Assembly: GCF_004154955.1 (NCBI RefSeq) | Contig: NZ_CP011524.1 | Location: 1,550,001-1,614,000, forward strand | Direction: 5' to 3' | DNA: 64,000 nucleotides | Source of the DNA: Intestinimonas butyriciproducens | GTDB lineage: Bacteria > Bacillota > Clostridia > Oscillospirales > Oscillospiraceae | Shown here: positions 6,933 to 15,890 of the stretch, piece after piece | Layout of the letters: every line of letters begins with the position of its first letter | Numbering within the stretch: position 1 is the first letter of the stretch | Position numbers and translations under genes: made by a program | The notes under the pieces: generated by a model | Seen by the model: the letters and a program-made list of their open reading frames with translations, nothing else | Databases searched by the model: none | What the model was told of the DNA's origin: nothing

Positions 6933-7913
6933 ATGCCGGAGGAAATCATGCAAAATATCCATCGGATTCCCGTTCCCCTGCCGGGAAATCCGCTCAAGGA
7001 GCTCAACGCCTATCTGATTCGGGGGAAGGACCGTAATCTGCTCATCGACACGGGGTTCCGCCAGCCGGCCTGCCGGGAGGCCCTCTTCGCGGGGCTGAGA
7101 GAGCTGGGGCTGCGCCGTGGAGATGTGGACGTGCTGCTGACACACCTGCATTCGGACCACGCGGGACTGGCTCCGGAGGCGGCGGGGGAGACGGGAACGA
7201 TCTTTGTCAGCTCGGTGGACCGTCTCACGCTGGACAACATGGCGGAGCGCCAGAAGTACTGGGAAGAGGCGGACAACCGGTTCCGGGAGGAGGGATTTCC
7301 CATCTCCATGATGATGCAGATCAGGGACAAGAATCCCGCCCGCTCCATGGCTCCACCCACCGGGGGACATTATTCCAGCCTGGAGGACGGCGATGTGCTG
7401 GAGGCCGGGGACTACCGGTTGCAGTGCCTGCTGATGCCCGGGCACACCCCGGGCCAGATGTGCTTCTGGATGGAACGGGAGGGCTGCATGTTCCTGGGAG
7501 ACCACGTGCTTTTTGATATCACGCCCAATATTACCGCCTGGCCACGGATGCCGGACGCCCTTGGGTCCTATCTCAGGAGCCTGGAGAAGATCAGGGCATA
7601 TGACGTGAAATTGGCCCTGCCCGGTCATCGCCGGGGCGGAGATATGCACCTGCGGATCGACCAACTCCTCGAGCACCATAAGCGCCGCCTGGAGGAGGCC
7701 TTTTCCGCGGTAAAGAACCACCCGGGCCAGCCGGCCTATTTCCTGGCGGGAAAAATGACATGGAAGATCCGTGCCAGCTCCTGGGACACCTTCCCGGTGG
7801 CGCAGAAGTGGTTCGCAGTGGGGGAGTGTATGTCCCATCTGGATCACCTGATGGTGCAGGGACGCATACGCAAGGAGCTCCAGGGCGGAAAGGCGGCCTA
7901 TTTCGCCGTCTGA
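6933..7913 (+). CDS. MBL-fold metallo-hydrolase
   Basis: 326 residues with the metallo-beta-lactamase metal motif THLHSDHAGL (about residues 70-79), a downstream MPGHTPGQMCFW histidine motif, FLGDHVLF with its metal aspartate, and ALPGHRR carrying the last histidine. The C-terminal 80 residues form the helical extension seen in many stand-alone hydrolases. GGGAGGTG precedes the ATG at good spacing. The substrate is not evident; glyoxalase-II-like or quorum-lactonase labels would be guesses. The next gene follows after 28 bases and may be co-transcribed. Confidence 0.85.
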   Translation: MPEEIMQNIHRIPVPLPGNPLKELNAYLIRGKDRNLLIDTGFRQPACREALFAGLRELGLRRGDVDVLLTHLHSDHAGLAPEAAGETGTIFVSSVDRLTLDNMAERQKYWEEADNRFREEGFPISMMMQIRDKNPARSMAPPTGGHYSSLEDGDVLEAGDYRLQCLLMPGHTPGQMCFWMEREGCMFLGDHVLFDITPNITAWPRMPDALGSYLRSLEKIRAYDVKLALPGHRRGGDMHLRIDQLLEHHKRRLEEAFSAVKNHPGQPAYFLAGKMTWKIRASSWDTFPVAQKWFAVGECMSHLDHLMVQGRIRKELQGGKAAYFAV

Positions 7914-7941
7914 GAGACGAAAAGAAACGAGGGACACAACA

Positions 7942-9066
7942 TTGGAACAATCGAAGGTATATTTCTCTGATCTCAGGGCCCCGGTGGGCACCAATCTGCT
8001 GCGCAAGCTGGAAAAACTGATCCGCAGAGCGGGCATCGGGGACATCGACATGGAAAAGAAGCTGGTGGCCATCAAGCTCCACTTCGGCGAGCCGGGCAAT
8101 CTCACCTATCTCAGGCCCAACTATGCCAAGGTGGTGGCCGACGTGGTGAAGTCTCTGGGCGGGGTGCCGTTCCTCACCGACTGCAACACCCTGTATCCCG
8201 GGCGCAGGAAAAACGCCCTGGAGCACATGGAGGCCGCTTATGAAAACGGTTTTTCACCCTTTTCCACCGGCTGTCATGTCATCATTGGCGACGGCTTGCG
8301 GGGCACCGACGATGTGGAGGTCCCTGTGGAGGGGGCGGAGTATATCCAGACCGCCAAGATCGGGCGGGCCATTATGGACGCGGATGTGTTTATCAGCCTG
8401 ACCCATTTCAAGGGCCATGAGGCCACAGGGTTCGGCGGGGCCATCAAAAATATCGGCATGGGCTGCGGAAGCCGGAGAGGCAAGATGGAGCAGCACAACG
8501 CGGGCAAACCCCTGGTACGTCAGAGCCGCTGCGTGGGCTGCCGGAGATGTTCCAGGGAGTGCGGTCAGGACGCCATTTCCTACGGCGAGGACGGTAAGGC
8601 CGGCATCGACCAGGAGAAATGCGTAGGCTGCGGGCGCTGCATCGGCGCGTGTAATTTTGACGCCATCCGCACCCCCGACGACGCGGCCAATGCCGAGCTC
8701 AACCGTAAAATGGCGGAGTACGCCAAGGCTGTGGTGCAGGACCGGCCGCAGTTCCACATCAGTCTGGTCATCGATATCTCCCCATACTGCGACTGCCACG
8801 ACGGAAACGATACGCCCATCCTGCCCGATGTGGGCATGTTTGCCTCTTTCGACCCGGTGGCGCTGGACCAGGCCTGTGCCGACGCCTGCCTCAAGCTTCC
8901 CGTCATGCCCGGCAGTCTGCTGGACGACCGGATGCATGAGGAGGGGTTCGTAGACCACCACGACCATTTCATCAACACCACACCAGAAGCCGAGTGGGAG
9001 AGCTGTCTGGAGCATGCGGAGAAAATCGGCCTGGGGAGCCGCTCTTATACGCTCATAACAGTGTGA
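7942..9066 (+). CDS. DUF362 protein with two 4Fe-4S clusters
   Basis: 374 residues starting at TTG, with GAGGG about 8 bases upstream. The N-terminal DUF362 fold (KLHFGEPGNLTYLRPNY, FLTDCNTLYPGRR, FISLTHFKGHEATGFGGAIKNIGMGCGSRRGK) is interrupted at about residues 195-235 by a bacterial two-cluster ferredoxin motif, CVGCRRCSRECGQDAIS and CVGCGRCIGACNFDAI. The fold resumes to the end (FASFDPVALDQACADAC). These proteins are widespread in anaerobes and presumably carry electrons or bind a cofactor, but no reaction has been firmly assigned. Confidence 0.9.
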   Translation: MEQSKVYFSDLRAPVGTNLLRKLEKLIRRAGIGDIDMEKKLVAIKLHFGEPGNLTYLRPNYAKVVADVVKSLGGVPFLTDCNTLYPGRRKNALEHMEAAYENGFSPFSTGCHVIIGDGLRGTDDVEVPVEGAEYIQTAKIGRAIMDADVFISLTHFKGHEATGFGGAIKNIGMGCGSRRGKMEQHNAGKPLVRQSRCVGCRRCSRECGQDAISYGEDGKAGIDQEKCVGCGRCIGACNFDAIRTPDDAANAELNRKMAEYAKAVVQDRPQFHISLVIDISPYCDCHDGNDTPILPDVGMFASFDPVALDQACADACLKLPVMPGSLLDDRMHEEGFVDHHDHFINTTPEAEWESCLEHAEKIGLGSRSYTLITV

Positions 9067-9306
9067 GCAGCAGCCGCAGAGCAGGGAGGCGCGCTCGCAC
9101 AGCGCGAGGTAAGCGGAATGTGCGCCCTCATAGCGCCGGTAAAGCGCCTTGTTTCCCGCCTCGCCCAACTGCTGCTCCAGCTCGTCGGCCAAACGTGTGT
9201 ATTCCGAGTAGACCAGGGGATATTCCGGCAGCGCCTTCAGCGTCTCATCCTGAAGCTGGAGCAGATAATCCCACTCCCGCAGCAGGCTTTGCAGAAGCTT
9301 GTCCAT
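9067..9306 (-). CDS. Helical/coiled-coil protein, N-terminal part only credible
   Basis: From an ATG at 9306 (TGAAGTC upstream, weak) the minus strand reads MDKLLQSLLREWDYLLQLQDE..., about 75 residues rich in Leu/Glu/Ala heptads and unlike a chance frame. No stop follows until 8254, and everything past 9067 lies antisense to the DUF362 gene, where the reading looks like a shadow. The boundary given is where the convincing part ends. It may be the remnant of a small helical Firmicute protein whose 3' end was lost. Low certainty. Confidence 0.4.
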
Positions 9307-9382
9307 GACTTCACCTCATATGTAGAATTTCTATGTAATTAGAAATGAATAAATTCTGCATGTCAAGAGGAGCGTGCATAAA

Positions 9383-9598
9383 ATGTCTTTTCCAGACAGA
9401 TTAAAGGAGCTAAGAGAAGAAAAAAAGCTCACGCAGGAGGAACTGGCGAAAATAGTTGGGTTGACCCTGCGTGCATATCAGCTTTACGAGTACGGGGAAG
9501 GATATCCAACATTTAAAAGGCTAATTATTATTGCTGACTTTTTTGACGTTCCCCTGGACTACCTCGTGGGGCGGTCCGATCTGCGGGAGCGGAAATAG
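9383..9598 (+). CDS. Small XRE-family helix-turn-helix regulator
   Basis: 71 residues that are almost entirely one HTH_3 (Cro/C1) domain: FPDRLKELREEKKLTQEELAKIVGLTLRAYQLYEYGEGYPTFKRLIIIADFF, ending with the usual VPLDYLVGRSD. An upstream GTG at 9374 sits too close to AAGAGGAG, so the ATG at 9383 is used. It has no effector domain, so it is either a simple repressor or needs a partner. No operator is obvious; deoC follows after 52 bases. Confidence 0.9.
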   Translation: MSFPDRLKELREEKKLTQEELAKIVGLTLRAYQLYEYGEGYPTFKRLIIIADFFDVPLDYLVGRSDLRERK

Positions 9599-9650
9599 GG
9601 CAGAGCGTCGCCCGTAAGGGCGGAAACCGATTCGGAAAGGAAGTATCACC

Positions 9651-10316
9651 ATGGATACCGAGAAAATCCTAGCCCACTGCGACCATACCCTGCTCAAGCA
9701 GGAGTCCACCTGGGAACAGATCAGGGAGGTCTGCGACGACGGCCTCAAATACCGCTGCGCCTCGGTCTGCATCCCCGCCTCCTATGTGCGCCGGGCGGCG
9801 GAGCACGTGGGCAACGCGCTGAAGATCTGCACGGTCATCGGGTTCCCCAATGGCTATTCCACCACTGCCGTCAAGGTATTTGAGACGGAGGACGCCATCC
9901 GCAACGGGGCCGACGAGATCGATATGGTCATCAATATCGGCTGGGTGAAGGACCGGCGCTGGGAGGACCTGCTCACAGAGATCAAAGCCGTCAAGGCATC
10001 CTGTCAGGGAAGGATATTAAAGGTCATCGTGGAGGCGTGCCTGCTCACGGAGGAGGAGAAGATCAAGATGTGCGAGATCGTCACCGCCTCGGGCGCGGAA
10101 TATATCAAGACCTCTACGGGCTTTTCCACCGGCGGGGCCACCCGGGAGGATGTGGCCCTCTTCGCCAGGCACATCGGATCTGGTGTGAAGATCAAGGCGG
10201 CAGGCGGTATCTCCACTCTTCAGGACGCGGAGGACTTTCTGGCGCTGGGCGCGGACCGTCTGGGAACGTCCCGGATCGTCAAGCTGGTGAAGGGACAGCA
10301 AGGAGAAGGATATTGA
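9651..10316 (+). CDS. deoC: Deoxyribose-phosphate aldolase
   Basis: 221 residues, class [14 protein letters not shown] near the start, [42 protein letters not shown] with the catalytic region, the Schiff-base lysine in [15 protein letters not shown], and KAAGGIST with the second essential lysine are all present. It cleaves 2-deoxyribose-5-phosphate to acetaldehyde and glyceraldehyde-3-phosphate in deoxynucleoside catabolism. A nucleoside-type binding lipoprotein follows, which fits nucleoside salvage. GGAAGG precedes the ATG. Confidence 0.97.
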   Translation: MDTEKILAHCDHTLLKQESTWEQIREVCDDGLKYRCASVCIPASYVRRAAEHVGNALKICTVIGFPNGYSTTAVKVFETEDAIRNGADEIDMVINIGWVKDRRWEDLLTEIKAVKASCQGRILKVIVEACLLTEEEKIKMCEIVTASGAEYIKTSTGFSTGGATREDVALFARHIGSGVKIKAAGGISTLQDAEDFLALGADRLGTSRIVKLVKGQQGEGY

Positions 10317-10423
10317 ATGACAGGACCGGCTGCGGTTCAGGAGAAACCGGAGCCGGTCCCTTAATGCGGTTAATACTTTTGAAACAATTCTGTAAACTTT
10401 TTTTGATAATGGCGAAATTGCAG

Positions 10424-10452
10424 TTGCGCTTTGGTAAAATGTGCGTTATAAT
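10424..10452 (+). promoter_or_regulatory. Promoter of the BMP lipoprotein gene
   Basis: TTGCGC at 10424-10429, 17-base spacer, TATAAT at 10447-10452. Between deoC and here, 10322-10361 forms a GC-rich hairpin without a T-run. Confidence 0.6.
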
Positions 10453-10533
10453 AAGCCCGTGCTCGGAGGAATGGACCTTATCGTAACGTCTGTACCGTAC
10501 CGGGCATTGATTTTGAAAGGAAGGTAGATCAGT

Positions 10534-11745
10534 TTGAAGAATTTTAAGAAACTCTCCGCTCTTGTTCTGGCTGGTGCAATGGTCTTCTCGCTGGCGGCCT
10601 GCGGCGGCAATAGCGCCAGCACTCCCACGCCCGCCCCTGCAGACACCAGCGCTCCCGCCGACACCTCCGCCCCCGCCGATACCACCGCCCCTGAGGCAGT
10701 CACCAATCCGGACGAGATCGAGGACAGCATGACCTCTGCCGACGGTACTTATGAGGTTGCTTTTATCACCGATGTGGGCCAGCTCAAGGACAAGTCCTTC
10801 AACCAGGGCACTTTTGACGGCGTGAAGCTGTACGCCGCCGCCAATGGACTGAGCTACAAGTATTATCAGCCCGCCAACGGCAACGAGGCCACCGACGACG
10901 ACCGTTACGACGCCATGAAGGCCGCCGTTGACGCCGGTGCCAAGGTGGTTGTGGCCGCCGGCTTTATGCAGGAGAACGCCCTGAAGAAGGCCGCTGCCGA
11001 GTTCCCCGACACCCCCTTTGTCTTTATCGACGGTTATCCCCTCTCCGATGAGGCCGGCAATACCCTGACCAATGTGGCGGCTGTGGCCTTTAAGGAAGAG
11101 CAGTGCGGCTACTTCGCCGGCTATGCCGTTGTGAAGGACGGCTTCACCAAGCTGGGCTTCTCCGGCGGTGGCGGCGGCACCAACGATGCCTGCTGCCGTT
11201 ACGGCTATGGCTTTGTCCAGGGCGCCAACGCCGCTGCGGCAGATATGGGCGTTACCGTGGATATGAACTACTCTTGGGAGTACGGCTCCAGCTTCAGCGC
11301 CTCTCCCGAGCTGCAGACCATGGCCAATGGCTGGTATGAGAGCGGCACCGAGGTCATCTTTGCCTGCGGCGGCTCTATGTTCCAGTCCATCGCCGCTGCT
11401 GCTTCCGCCAACGACGGGTTTGTGGTCGGCGTGGACGTAGATCAGTCCAGCCAGTCCGACACTGTCATCACCTCCGCCATGAAGGGCCTTTCCGACGCTG
11501 TCGAATGGGCCGTGGCCAAGGTCTATGACGGCACCTTCTCCGAGATCGGCGGCGTGGCGACCTCTCTGGGCGTCAATGAGAACTCCGTTGGTCTTCCCAC
11601 CGACACCTGGAGCTTGGAGAATTACCCCGTGGAGGAGTACGAGGCCCTGTATCAGGAAGTGCTGGATGGCACCCTGGTGGTGGACAACGACTTCACCAAG
11701 CTGGAGACCACCGAGTGGTCCAATGTGAACCTGAACGTCATCTAA
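10534..11745 (+). CDS. BMP-family (PnrA-like) substrate-binding lipoprotein
   Basis: 403 residues starting at TTG with AAAGGAAGG upstream. A lipoprotein signal with lipobox SLAAC is followed by a linker of repeated PADTSA units and a basic-membrane-protein domain: VAFITDVGQLKDKSFNQGTFDGVK, VAAGFMQENALKKAA, FIDGYP, GFSGGGGGTNDACCRYGYGFVQGA, VIFACGGSMFQSIAAAA and VGVDVDQSS. Characterised relatives (TmpC/PnrA, BmpA) bind purine nucleosides for ABC uptake. The permease and ATPase genes are not adjacent here. Position after deoC supports a nucleoside role; the ligand itself is inferred. Confidence 0.9.
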   Translation: MKNFKKLSALVLAGAMVFSLAACGGNSASTPTPAPADTSAPADTSAPADTTAPEAVTNPDEIEDSMTSADGTYEVAFITDVGQLKDKSFNQGTFDGVKLYAAANGLSYKYYQPANGNEATDDDRYDAMKAAVDAGAKVVVAAGFMQENALKKAAAEFPDTPFVFIDGYPLSDEAGNTLTNVAAVAFKEEQCGYFAGYAVVKDGFTKLGFSGGGGGTNDACCRYGYGFVQGANAAAADMGVTVDMNYSWEYGSSFSASPELQTMANGWYESGTEVIFACGGSMFQSIAAAASANDGFVVGVDVDQSSQSDTVITSAMKGLSDAVEWAVAKVYDGTFSEIGGVATSLGVNENSVGLPTDTWSLENYPVEEYEALYQEVLDGTLVVDNDFTKLETTEWSNVNLNVI

Positions 11746-11761
11746 AATCCGCTTTTTCATG

Positions 11762-11799
11762 AAAAGGAGGAGACGCCTTTCGGGCGTCTCCTCCTTTTT
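11762..11799. terminator. Bidirectional terminator
   Basis: 16-bp perfect stem (11762-11777 with 11783-11798) with A-run on one side and T-run on the other, between the converging BMP gene and the Cys-rich gene. Confidence 0.93.
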
Positions 11800-11822
11800 G
11801 CATGTGGAGAATAGGAGCGGGA

Positions 11823-12656
11823 TTATTTGCAGCAGCCGGACTGCACGTCGCGGAAAGCGTCTCCGCAGGCGATGGTATTGGGGGGGAAGAACTCATCCAC
11901 GGGGAATTTGACGTGGCGGAAAATCTCACAGGGGTCATCCTCGCCACCGCCGCAGGCGCACTCCTTGTCGGGCATGCAGTAATCATACACCGGCATCAGA
12001 AGCTGAGTCTCGCGCTCCAGGCGAATGATGGAGAACTGACCCAGGGTGACATAGACCCGCTTGCCCTCGCCGCCGAAGCACAGGTCGCTGCCGAAGCAGG
12101 CGCAGATGCAGGGCGGGATCTCGGTGAGCTCGCAGTCACAGGGACGGCACTCGCAGACGTCCACCAGCTTCATATTGAGCACGATGGGATCTACGGCCTC
12201 CACAACAGCGGTAGGCAGGTTGCTCTTGCGGATGTTCTGCTCGTCCAGCGCCTCAAAGGCGGTTTCAGAGCTGAAAATCTTGGCGTTACCCTCGCTGCCG
12301 AAGAGAATGACGCGCTTGTCAAAAACGGCAAGGCCGCAGATCTCCACAGGACGGGCGGCGCCCACAAAGGCATCCGCGGTTACGCGGTAGAAATAGCGGA
12401 CGTCTACAGTATAGAAGCCGCGGTTAAAGCCGACTGGCTCCACATCGATGTACACGTACAACAGCTCCGCGGTTCCGGCCTTGATGCTGATGGCGCGGTC
12501 AATGGCGCATTGAGAGCTCTGCGTGGGGTAGAAGCGAAGATCTTCGATACAGTCCTTATCGCGGCAGCTATCATAAATCTTTTTCGTGTGTATGCACACG
12601 GCCTCCCGGATACAGGCGGCATCCTGTACGGGACCGGGCACGACCTTTTCAGGCAT
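11823..12656 (-). CDS. Cysteine-rich protein, possibly a spore-coat component
   Basis: 277 residues from an ATG preceded by AGGAGGTATTGCA; the longer upstream frame is not needed. It contains 21 cysteines, clustered as CECRPCDC (about 180-187), PCICACFGSDLC (about 196-207), CMPDKECAC (about 235-243) and a final CC. The central part, GTAELLYVYIDVEPVGFNRGFYTVDVRYFYRVTADAF, looks like a beta-rich structural repeat. There is no signal peptide and no enzymatic motif. Cys-rich cytoplasmic structural proteins of spore formers are often coat proteins, but that is inference; I do not recognise the family by name. Confidence 0.8.
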   Translation of the reverse strand: MPEKVVPGPVQDAACIREAVCIHTKKIYDSCRDKDCIEDLRFYPTQSSQCAIDRAISIKAGTAELLYVYIDVEPVGFNRGFYTVDVRYFYRVTADAFVGAARPVEICGLAVFDKRVILFGSEGNAKIFSSETAFEALDEQNIRKSNLPTAVVEAVDPIVLNMKLVDVCECRPCDCELTEIPPCICACFGSDLCFGGEGKRVYVTLGQFSIIRLERETQLLMPVYDYCMPDKECACGGGEDDPCEIFRHVKFPVDEFFPPNTIACGDAFRDVQSGCCK

Positions 12657-12796
12657 TGCAATACCTCCTAAGAATAGTGTCAGGATGGGGAAGGCAGAGA
12701 GGCTGTTCCCTCTGCCTGGGGCTTCCATCCCATTCTATGTCTTAGAGGCGGATTGGTGCGCCGTGTGCGCTGTGGAAAGTGGTGTGCGGCGCGGGG

Positions 12797-12839
12797 ATAA
12801 AAAGGAGGAGCCCGCACGAGATCCATCGTGCGGGCTCCT
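12797..12839 (-). terminator. Terminator of the atoE transcript
   Basis: 14-bp stem (12806-12819 with 12826-12839) followed on the minus strand by CCTTTTTATCC. Confidence 0.85.
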
Positions 12840-12858
12840 TTCGGGCCGGATCGTCGAA

Positions 12859-14202
12859 TTAGAAGAACATCGCCCAGCCCAGAAAGCCCAGGCAGGCAAC
12901 CACGCCGGTAAAGAGAAGAACGATGACAAGGTAGCCCATTACGTTGCGGGCGGACAGCCCGGCGATCCCCAGGGCAGGCAGGGCCCAGAAGGGCTGGATC
13001 ATATTGGTCCACTGATCGCCCCAGGCAATGGCCATGGCGGCACGGCCATAATCGATGCCCATTTCGGTGGCAGCGGGCATCACGATGGGAGCCTGCACAG
13101 CCCACTGGCCGCCGCCGGAGGGGACAAAGAAGTTTACGATGCCGGCGGACAGGAAGGTGAGCATGGGGAAGGTGACGTTATTGGAGATGTTGGTGAAGAA
13201 GTTGGCAATGATGGAGGCCAAAGAAACGCCGTCGCTGTTGGCGGCCACCATCAGGCCCATGATGCCGGCATAGAAGGGGAACTGGAGCAGGATACCGGCG
13301 GCGCCGGAGGCGGCCTCTCCAATGGCGTCTACATATTTCCGCAGGTCGCCGTGGAGCAGGATGCCCAAGAACATGAAAATCATGTTGACGATATTGAGCC
13401 CCAGGTTGAAGCCATTATTTACAAAGTAATAGACGATGTAGGCAAAACCGAGCACCAGCGTGATGATCCACAGGATCTTGTTGTGCTCGATTTTTGCAGC
13501 AGGGGTGTCAACGACATACGATTTCTCTTCCTCGTCCACGAGGAGGGCGGGGTCCACGACGATGGTGTGTGCGGCATCAGGATGCATGGCATAGTTGACA
13601 AAAGGCATCAGCACCAGAATGACAAGGCACATGATGAGGTTCATAGGATGAAGGATGGTAGCCGTGGTGGGAGCCTGATAGGCCACCCCCAGAATCTCGG
13701 TGGTGCTGGAGAGCTGCAGAGGAATGGAACCGGAAAGGCCGGCGTGCCAGATCACAAAGCCGGAATAGGCGGAGGCGATGAGCAGCGGATAGTCCACGTC
13801 ACGGACCCGACGGGCGATCTCTTTGGCAAGCAGAGCGCCGGCGATGAGGCCGAAGCCCCAGTTGAGCCAGCAGCAGACGGTGGACACGAAGGTGGTGATG
13901 AGGATGGCGCTCTTTTTATCCTTGGCCAGAGAGGCAATGGCGCCTAGGACTCTTTTACAGACCTTGGCGGACGCCATGGCAGAGCCGAGGACCAGAACCA
14001 GGGCCATCTGCATGGAGAAGGACAGCAGCCCCCAGAAGCCCTTGTCGTTACCCCAGGCATCGACAAGAGCCATAGGAGTCTGCTGCGTACCGATCATGGC
14101 GCCGATAAACACCACGATGGTCAGGATGATGGCGAACAGGAACGGATCCGGCAGCCATCGGTTGACTACGCGTACGCAGCCATTGGTAAACTTTTTGAAC
14201 AT
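12859..14202 (-). CDS. atoE: Short-chain fatty acid transporter (AtoE family)
   Basis: 447 residues with about twelve membrane helices. Typical AtoE features are WLPDPFLFAIILT near the start, WNWGFGLIAGALLAKEIARRV-like text (CCWLNWGFGLIAG), the HAGLSGSIPL motif, and FVPSGGGQWAVQAPI followed by AIAWGDQWTNMIQPFWALP near the C-terminus. The family moves short-chain fatty acids such as acetoacetate or butyrate. AAGGAGGG lies before the ATG at 14202. It is a single-gene unit with its own strong promoter and terminator, and an inverted repeat between the two suggests a dedicated regulator. Confidence 0.93.
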   Translation of the reverse strand: MFKKFTNGCVRVVNRWLPDPFLFAIILTIVVFIGAMIGTQQTPMALVDAWGNDKGFWGLLSFSMQMALVLVLGSAMASAKVCKRVLGAIASLAKDKKSAILITTFVSTVCCWLNWGFGLIAGALLAKEIARRVRDVDYPLLIASAYSGFVIWHAGLSGSIPLQLSSTTEILGVAYQAPTTATILHPMNLIMCLVILVLMPFVNYAMHPDAAHTIVVDPALLVDEEEKSYVVDTPAAKIEHNKILWIITLVLGFAYIVYYFVNNGFNLGLNIVNMIFMFLGILLHGDLRKYVDAIGEAASGAAGILLQFPFYAGIMGLMVAANSDGVSLASIIANFFTNISNNVTFPMLTFLSAGIVNFFVPSGGGQWAVQAPIVMPAATEMGIDYGRAAMAIAWGDQWTNMIQPFWALPALGIAGLSARNVMGYLVIVLLFTGVVACLGFLGWAMFF

Positions 14203-14227
14203 GCGTTTTTCCCTCCTTACAAAACTG

Positions 14228-14262
14228 ATTGTGAACGAATCCCAACACAATTTGTTCACAAT
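14228..14262. promoter_or_regulatory. Candidate operator upstream of atoE
   Basis: ATTGTGAAC (14228-14236) and GTTCACAAT (14254-14262) form a perfect 9-bp inverted repeat with a 17-base spacer, downstream of the atoE promoter and before its ribosome site. Confidence 0.6.
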
Positions 14263-14272
14263 TACGGACTAC

Positions 14273-14300
14273 ATTATATACGAAAAATATAGTTTGTCAA
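14273..14300 (-). promoter_or_regulatory. Strong sigma-A promoter of atoE
   Basis: On the minus strand TTGACA (14295-14300), 16-base spacer, TATAAT (14273-14278). Beyond it, 14301-14567 is AT-rich and holds no gene that I can support. Confidence 0.88.
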
Positions 14301-14567
14301 CTGAGGGGAGGAAGACACGAGGATGAAACGGAAAATAGATTGCAGTGCAATGGATACAAGGTTTTTTTCAGGAAATGGAAGGAAAGATGAAAGACTTATG
14401 TTCTGGTTTGCGGAACAATAAACCGTCATTTTAAACATATAAAAAACAGAACTTTTTTGACGAAAAAGTGACAAAAAATTAAATTTTAAAATGGTAGTAC
14501 CAATATTAACAGGGAATTGCAGACAAAACGGAGCGGCGAGAGGGGATGCTTGCGGGCGGAATAGAAA

Positions 14568-14595
14568 AACGTGCAGAGAAAAACCTCTGCACGTT
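14568..14595 (-). terminator. Terminator of purA
   Basis: 11-bp stem (14568-14578 with 14585-14595) then CGTTTTTC on the minus strand, just past the purA stop. Confidence 0.85.
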
Positions 14596-14615
14596 TCAAA
14601 AGAAAGAGATTTTAA

Positions 14616-15890
14616 TCAGCGACGGGCAATTTCGTGACGCTTGGGACCGGTGGAGACGAGTGTGATGGGAACGCCGATCTCCCCCTCAAGAAAGTCCACA
14701 TAGTTTTTGGCCGCCTGGGGCAATTTGGCGTAGTCGATTTCGCCGCGAATGTCGCACTTCCAGCCGGGCAGCGTGGTATAGACCGGCTTTGCCTGTTCCA
14801 GCAGGCGGGTAACGGGAAAATCACGAGTGACCTTACCGTCGATCTCATAGCCGATGCAGACCTTGATTTCATCCAGATAGCCCAGCACATCCACCGCAGT
14901 GAGGGCAACTTCGGTGGCCCCCTGTACCATGCAGCCGTAACGGGTGGCCACGGTATCGAACCAGCCCACCCGCCGGGGACGCCCGGTGGTGGCACCGTAT
15001 TCACCCGCGTCTCCGCCCCGACGGCGCAGCTCATCGCCCTCGTCCCCGAAAAGCTCGGACACGAAGGCGCCCGCGCCTACAGCGCTGGAATAGGCTTTGG
15101 TAACGGCCGTGATAGTCTGGATGTCGCTGGGCGCGACGCCTACGCCCATACAGCCAAAGGCGGCCAGCGTATGGGAGGAGGTGGTGAACGGATAGATGCC
15201 GAAGTCCGGGTCCTTCATGGCGCCCAACTGCGCTTCCAGCAGGACCTTTTTCCCATCCGCAAGGGCTCCCTTCACAAAGGTCAGGGCATTGCCGACATAA
15301 GGGGCGATCTGCTCACGATAACCCATAAGCTGCTGGAAGAGCGCTTTGGGGTCCAAAAGCGGCTTATGGTAGAGATGTTCAAAGAGCACGTTCTTGATTT
15401 GGCAGACCTGCTCCAGACGCTCCATCAGCCTCTTTTCATCAAAGAGCTCGCAGACTTGGATGCCATATTTGGCATATTTGTCGGAGTAGAAGGGGGCGAT
15501 TCCGGACTTGGTGGAACCGAACGCATGACCGCCCAGCCGCTCCTCTTCATATTGATCCTGGAGCACATGGTAAGGCATCAGCACCTGGGTCCGTTCGGAG
15601 ATGATGATGTGGGGGGCGGGGACGCCTCCCGCCTCCAGGTGTTCCAACTCTTCTAAAAATTTCGGCACATCCAGTGCAACGCCATTTCCGATGATATTGG
15701 TGATGTGGGGATAAAACACACCCGACGGAAGTTGGTGCAGGGCGAACTTCCCATAGTCACAGATGATGGTATGGCCGGCATTGGCACCGCCCTGGAACCG
15801 TACGACAACGTCGGATTCCTCCGCGAACATATCGGTGATCTTGCCCTTGCCCTCGTCGCCCCAGTTGGCTCCGACGATTGCTCTGACCAT
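14616..15890 (-). CDS. purA: Adenylosuccinate synthetase
   Basis: 424 residues, full length. The GTP/IMP site GANWGDEGKGKITDMFAE, FQGGANAGHTI, SGVFYPHITNIIGNGVALD, the STKSGIAPFYSDKYAK-like loop and TTGRPRRVGWFD are visible. It catalyses the first committed step from IMP to AMP. AGGAGG stands 6-8 bases before the ATG. Monocistronic with its own terminator. Confidence 0.98.
   Translation of the reverse strand: MVRAIVGANWGDEGKGKITDMFAEESDVVVRFQGGANAGHTIICDYGKFALHQLPSGVFYPHITNIIGNGVALDVPKFLEELEHLEAGGVPAPHIIISERTQVLMPYHVLQDQYEEERLGGHAFGSTKSGIAPFYSDKYAKYGIQVCELFDEKRLMERLEQVCQIKNVLFEHLYHKPLLDPKALFQQLMGYREQIAPYVGNALTFVKGALADGKKVLLEAQLGAMKDPDFGIYPFTTSSHTLAAFGCMGVGVAPSDIQTITAVTKAYSSAVGAGAFVSELFGDEGDELRRRGGDAGEYGATTGRPRRVGWFDTVATRYGCMVQGATEVALTAVDVLGYLDEIKVCIGYEIDGKVTRDFPVTRLLEQAKPVYTTLPGWKCDIRGEIDYAKLPQAAKNYVDFLEGEIGVPITLVSTGPKRHEIARR

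Noticed and set aside
8254-9066. Continuation of the minus-strand frame from 9306
   Set aside because: It is antisense to the motif-rich DUF362 gene and lacks any domain; only the first 75-80 residues look real.
10279-11760. 493-codon minus-strand frame opposite the BMP lipoprotein
   Set aside because: The plus strand has signal peptide, lipobox and BMP motifs; the minus text is His/Gly repeats from codon bias.
11802-12671. 289-codon plus-strand frame opposite the Cys-rich gene
   Set aside because: No ribosome site, and the minus gene has AGGAGG and clustered cysteines that would not arise as a shadow.
12586-13947. 453-codon plus-strand frame opposite atoE
   Set aside because: Gly/His/Asp-rich antisense shadow of membrane helices; no start signal.
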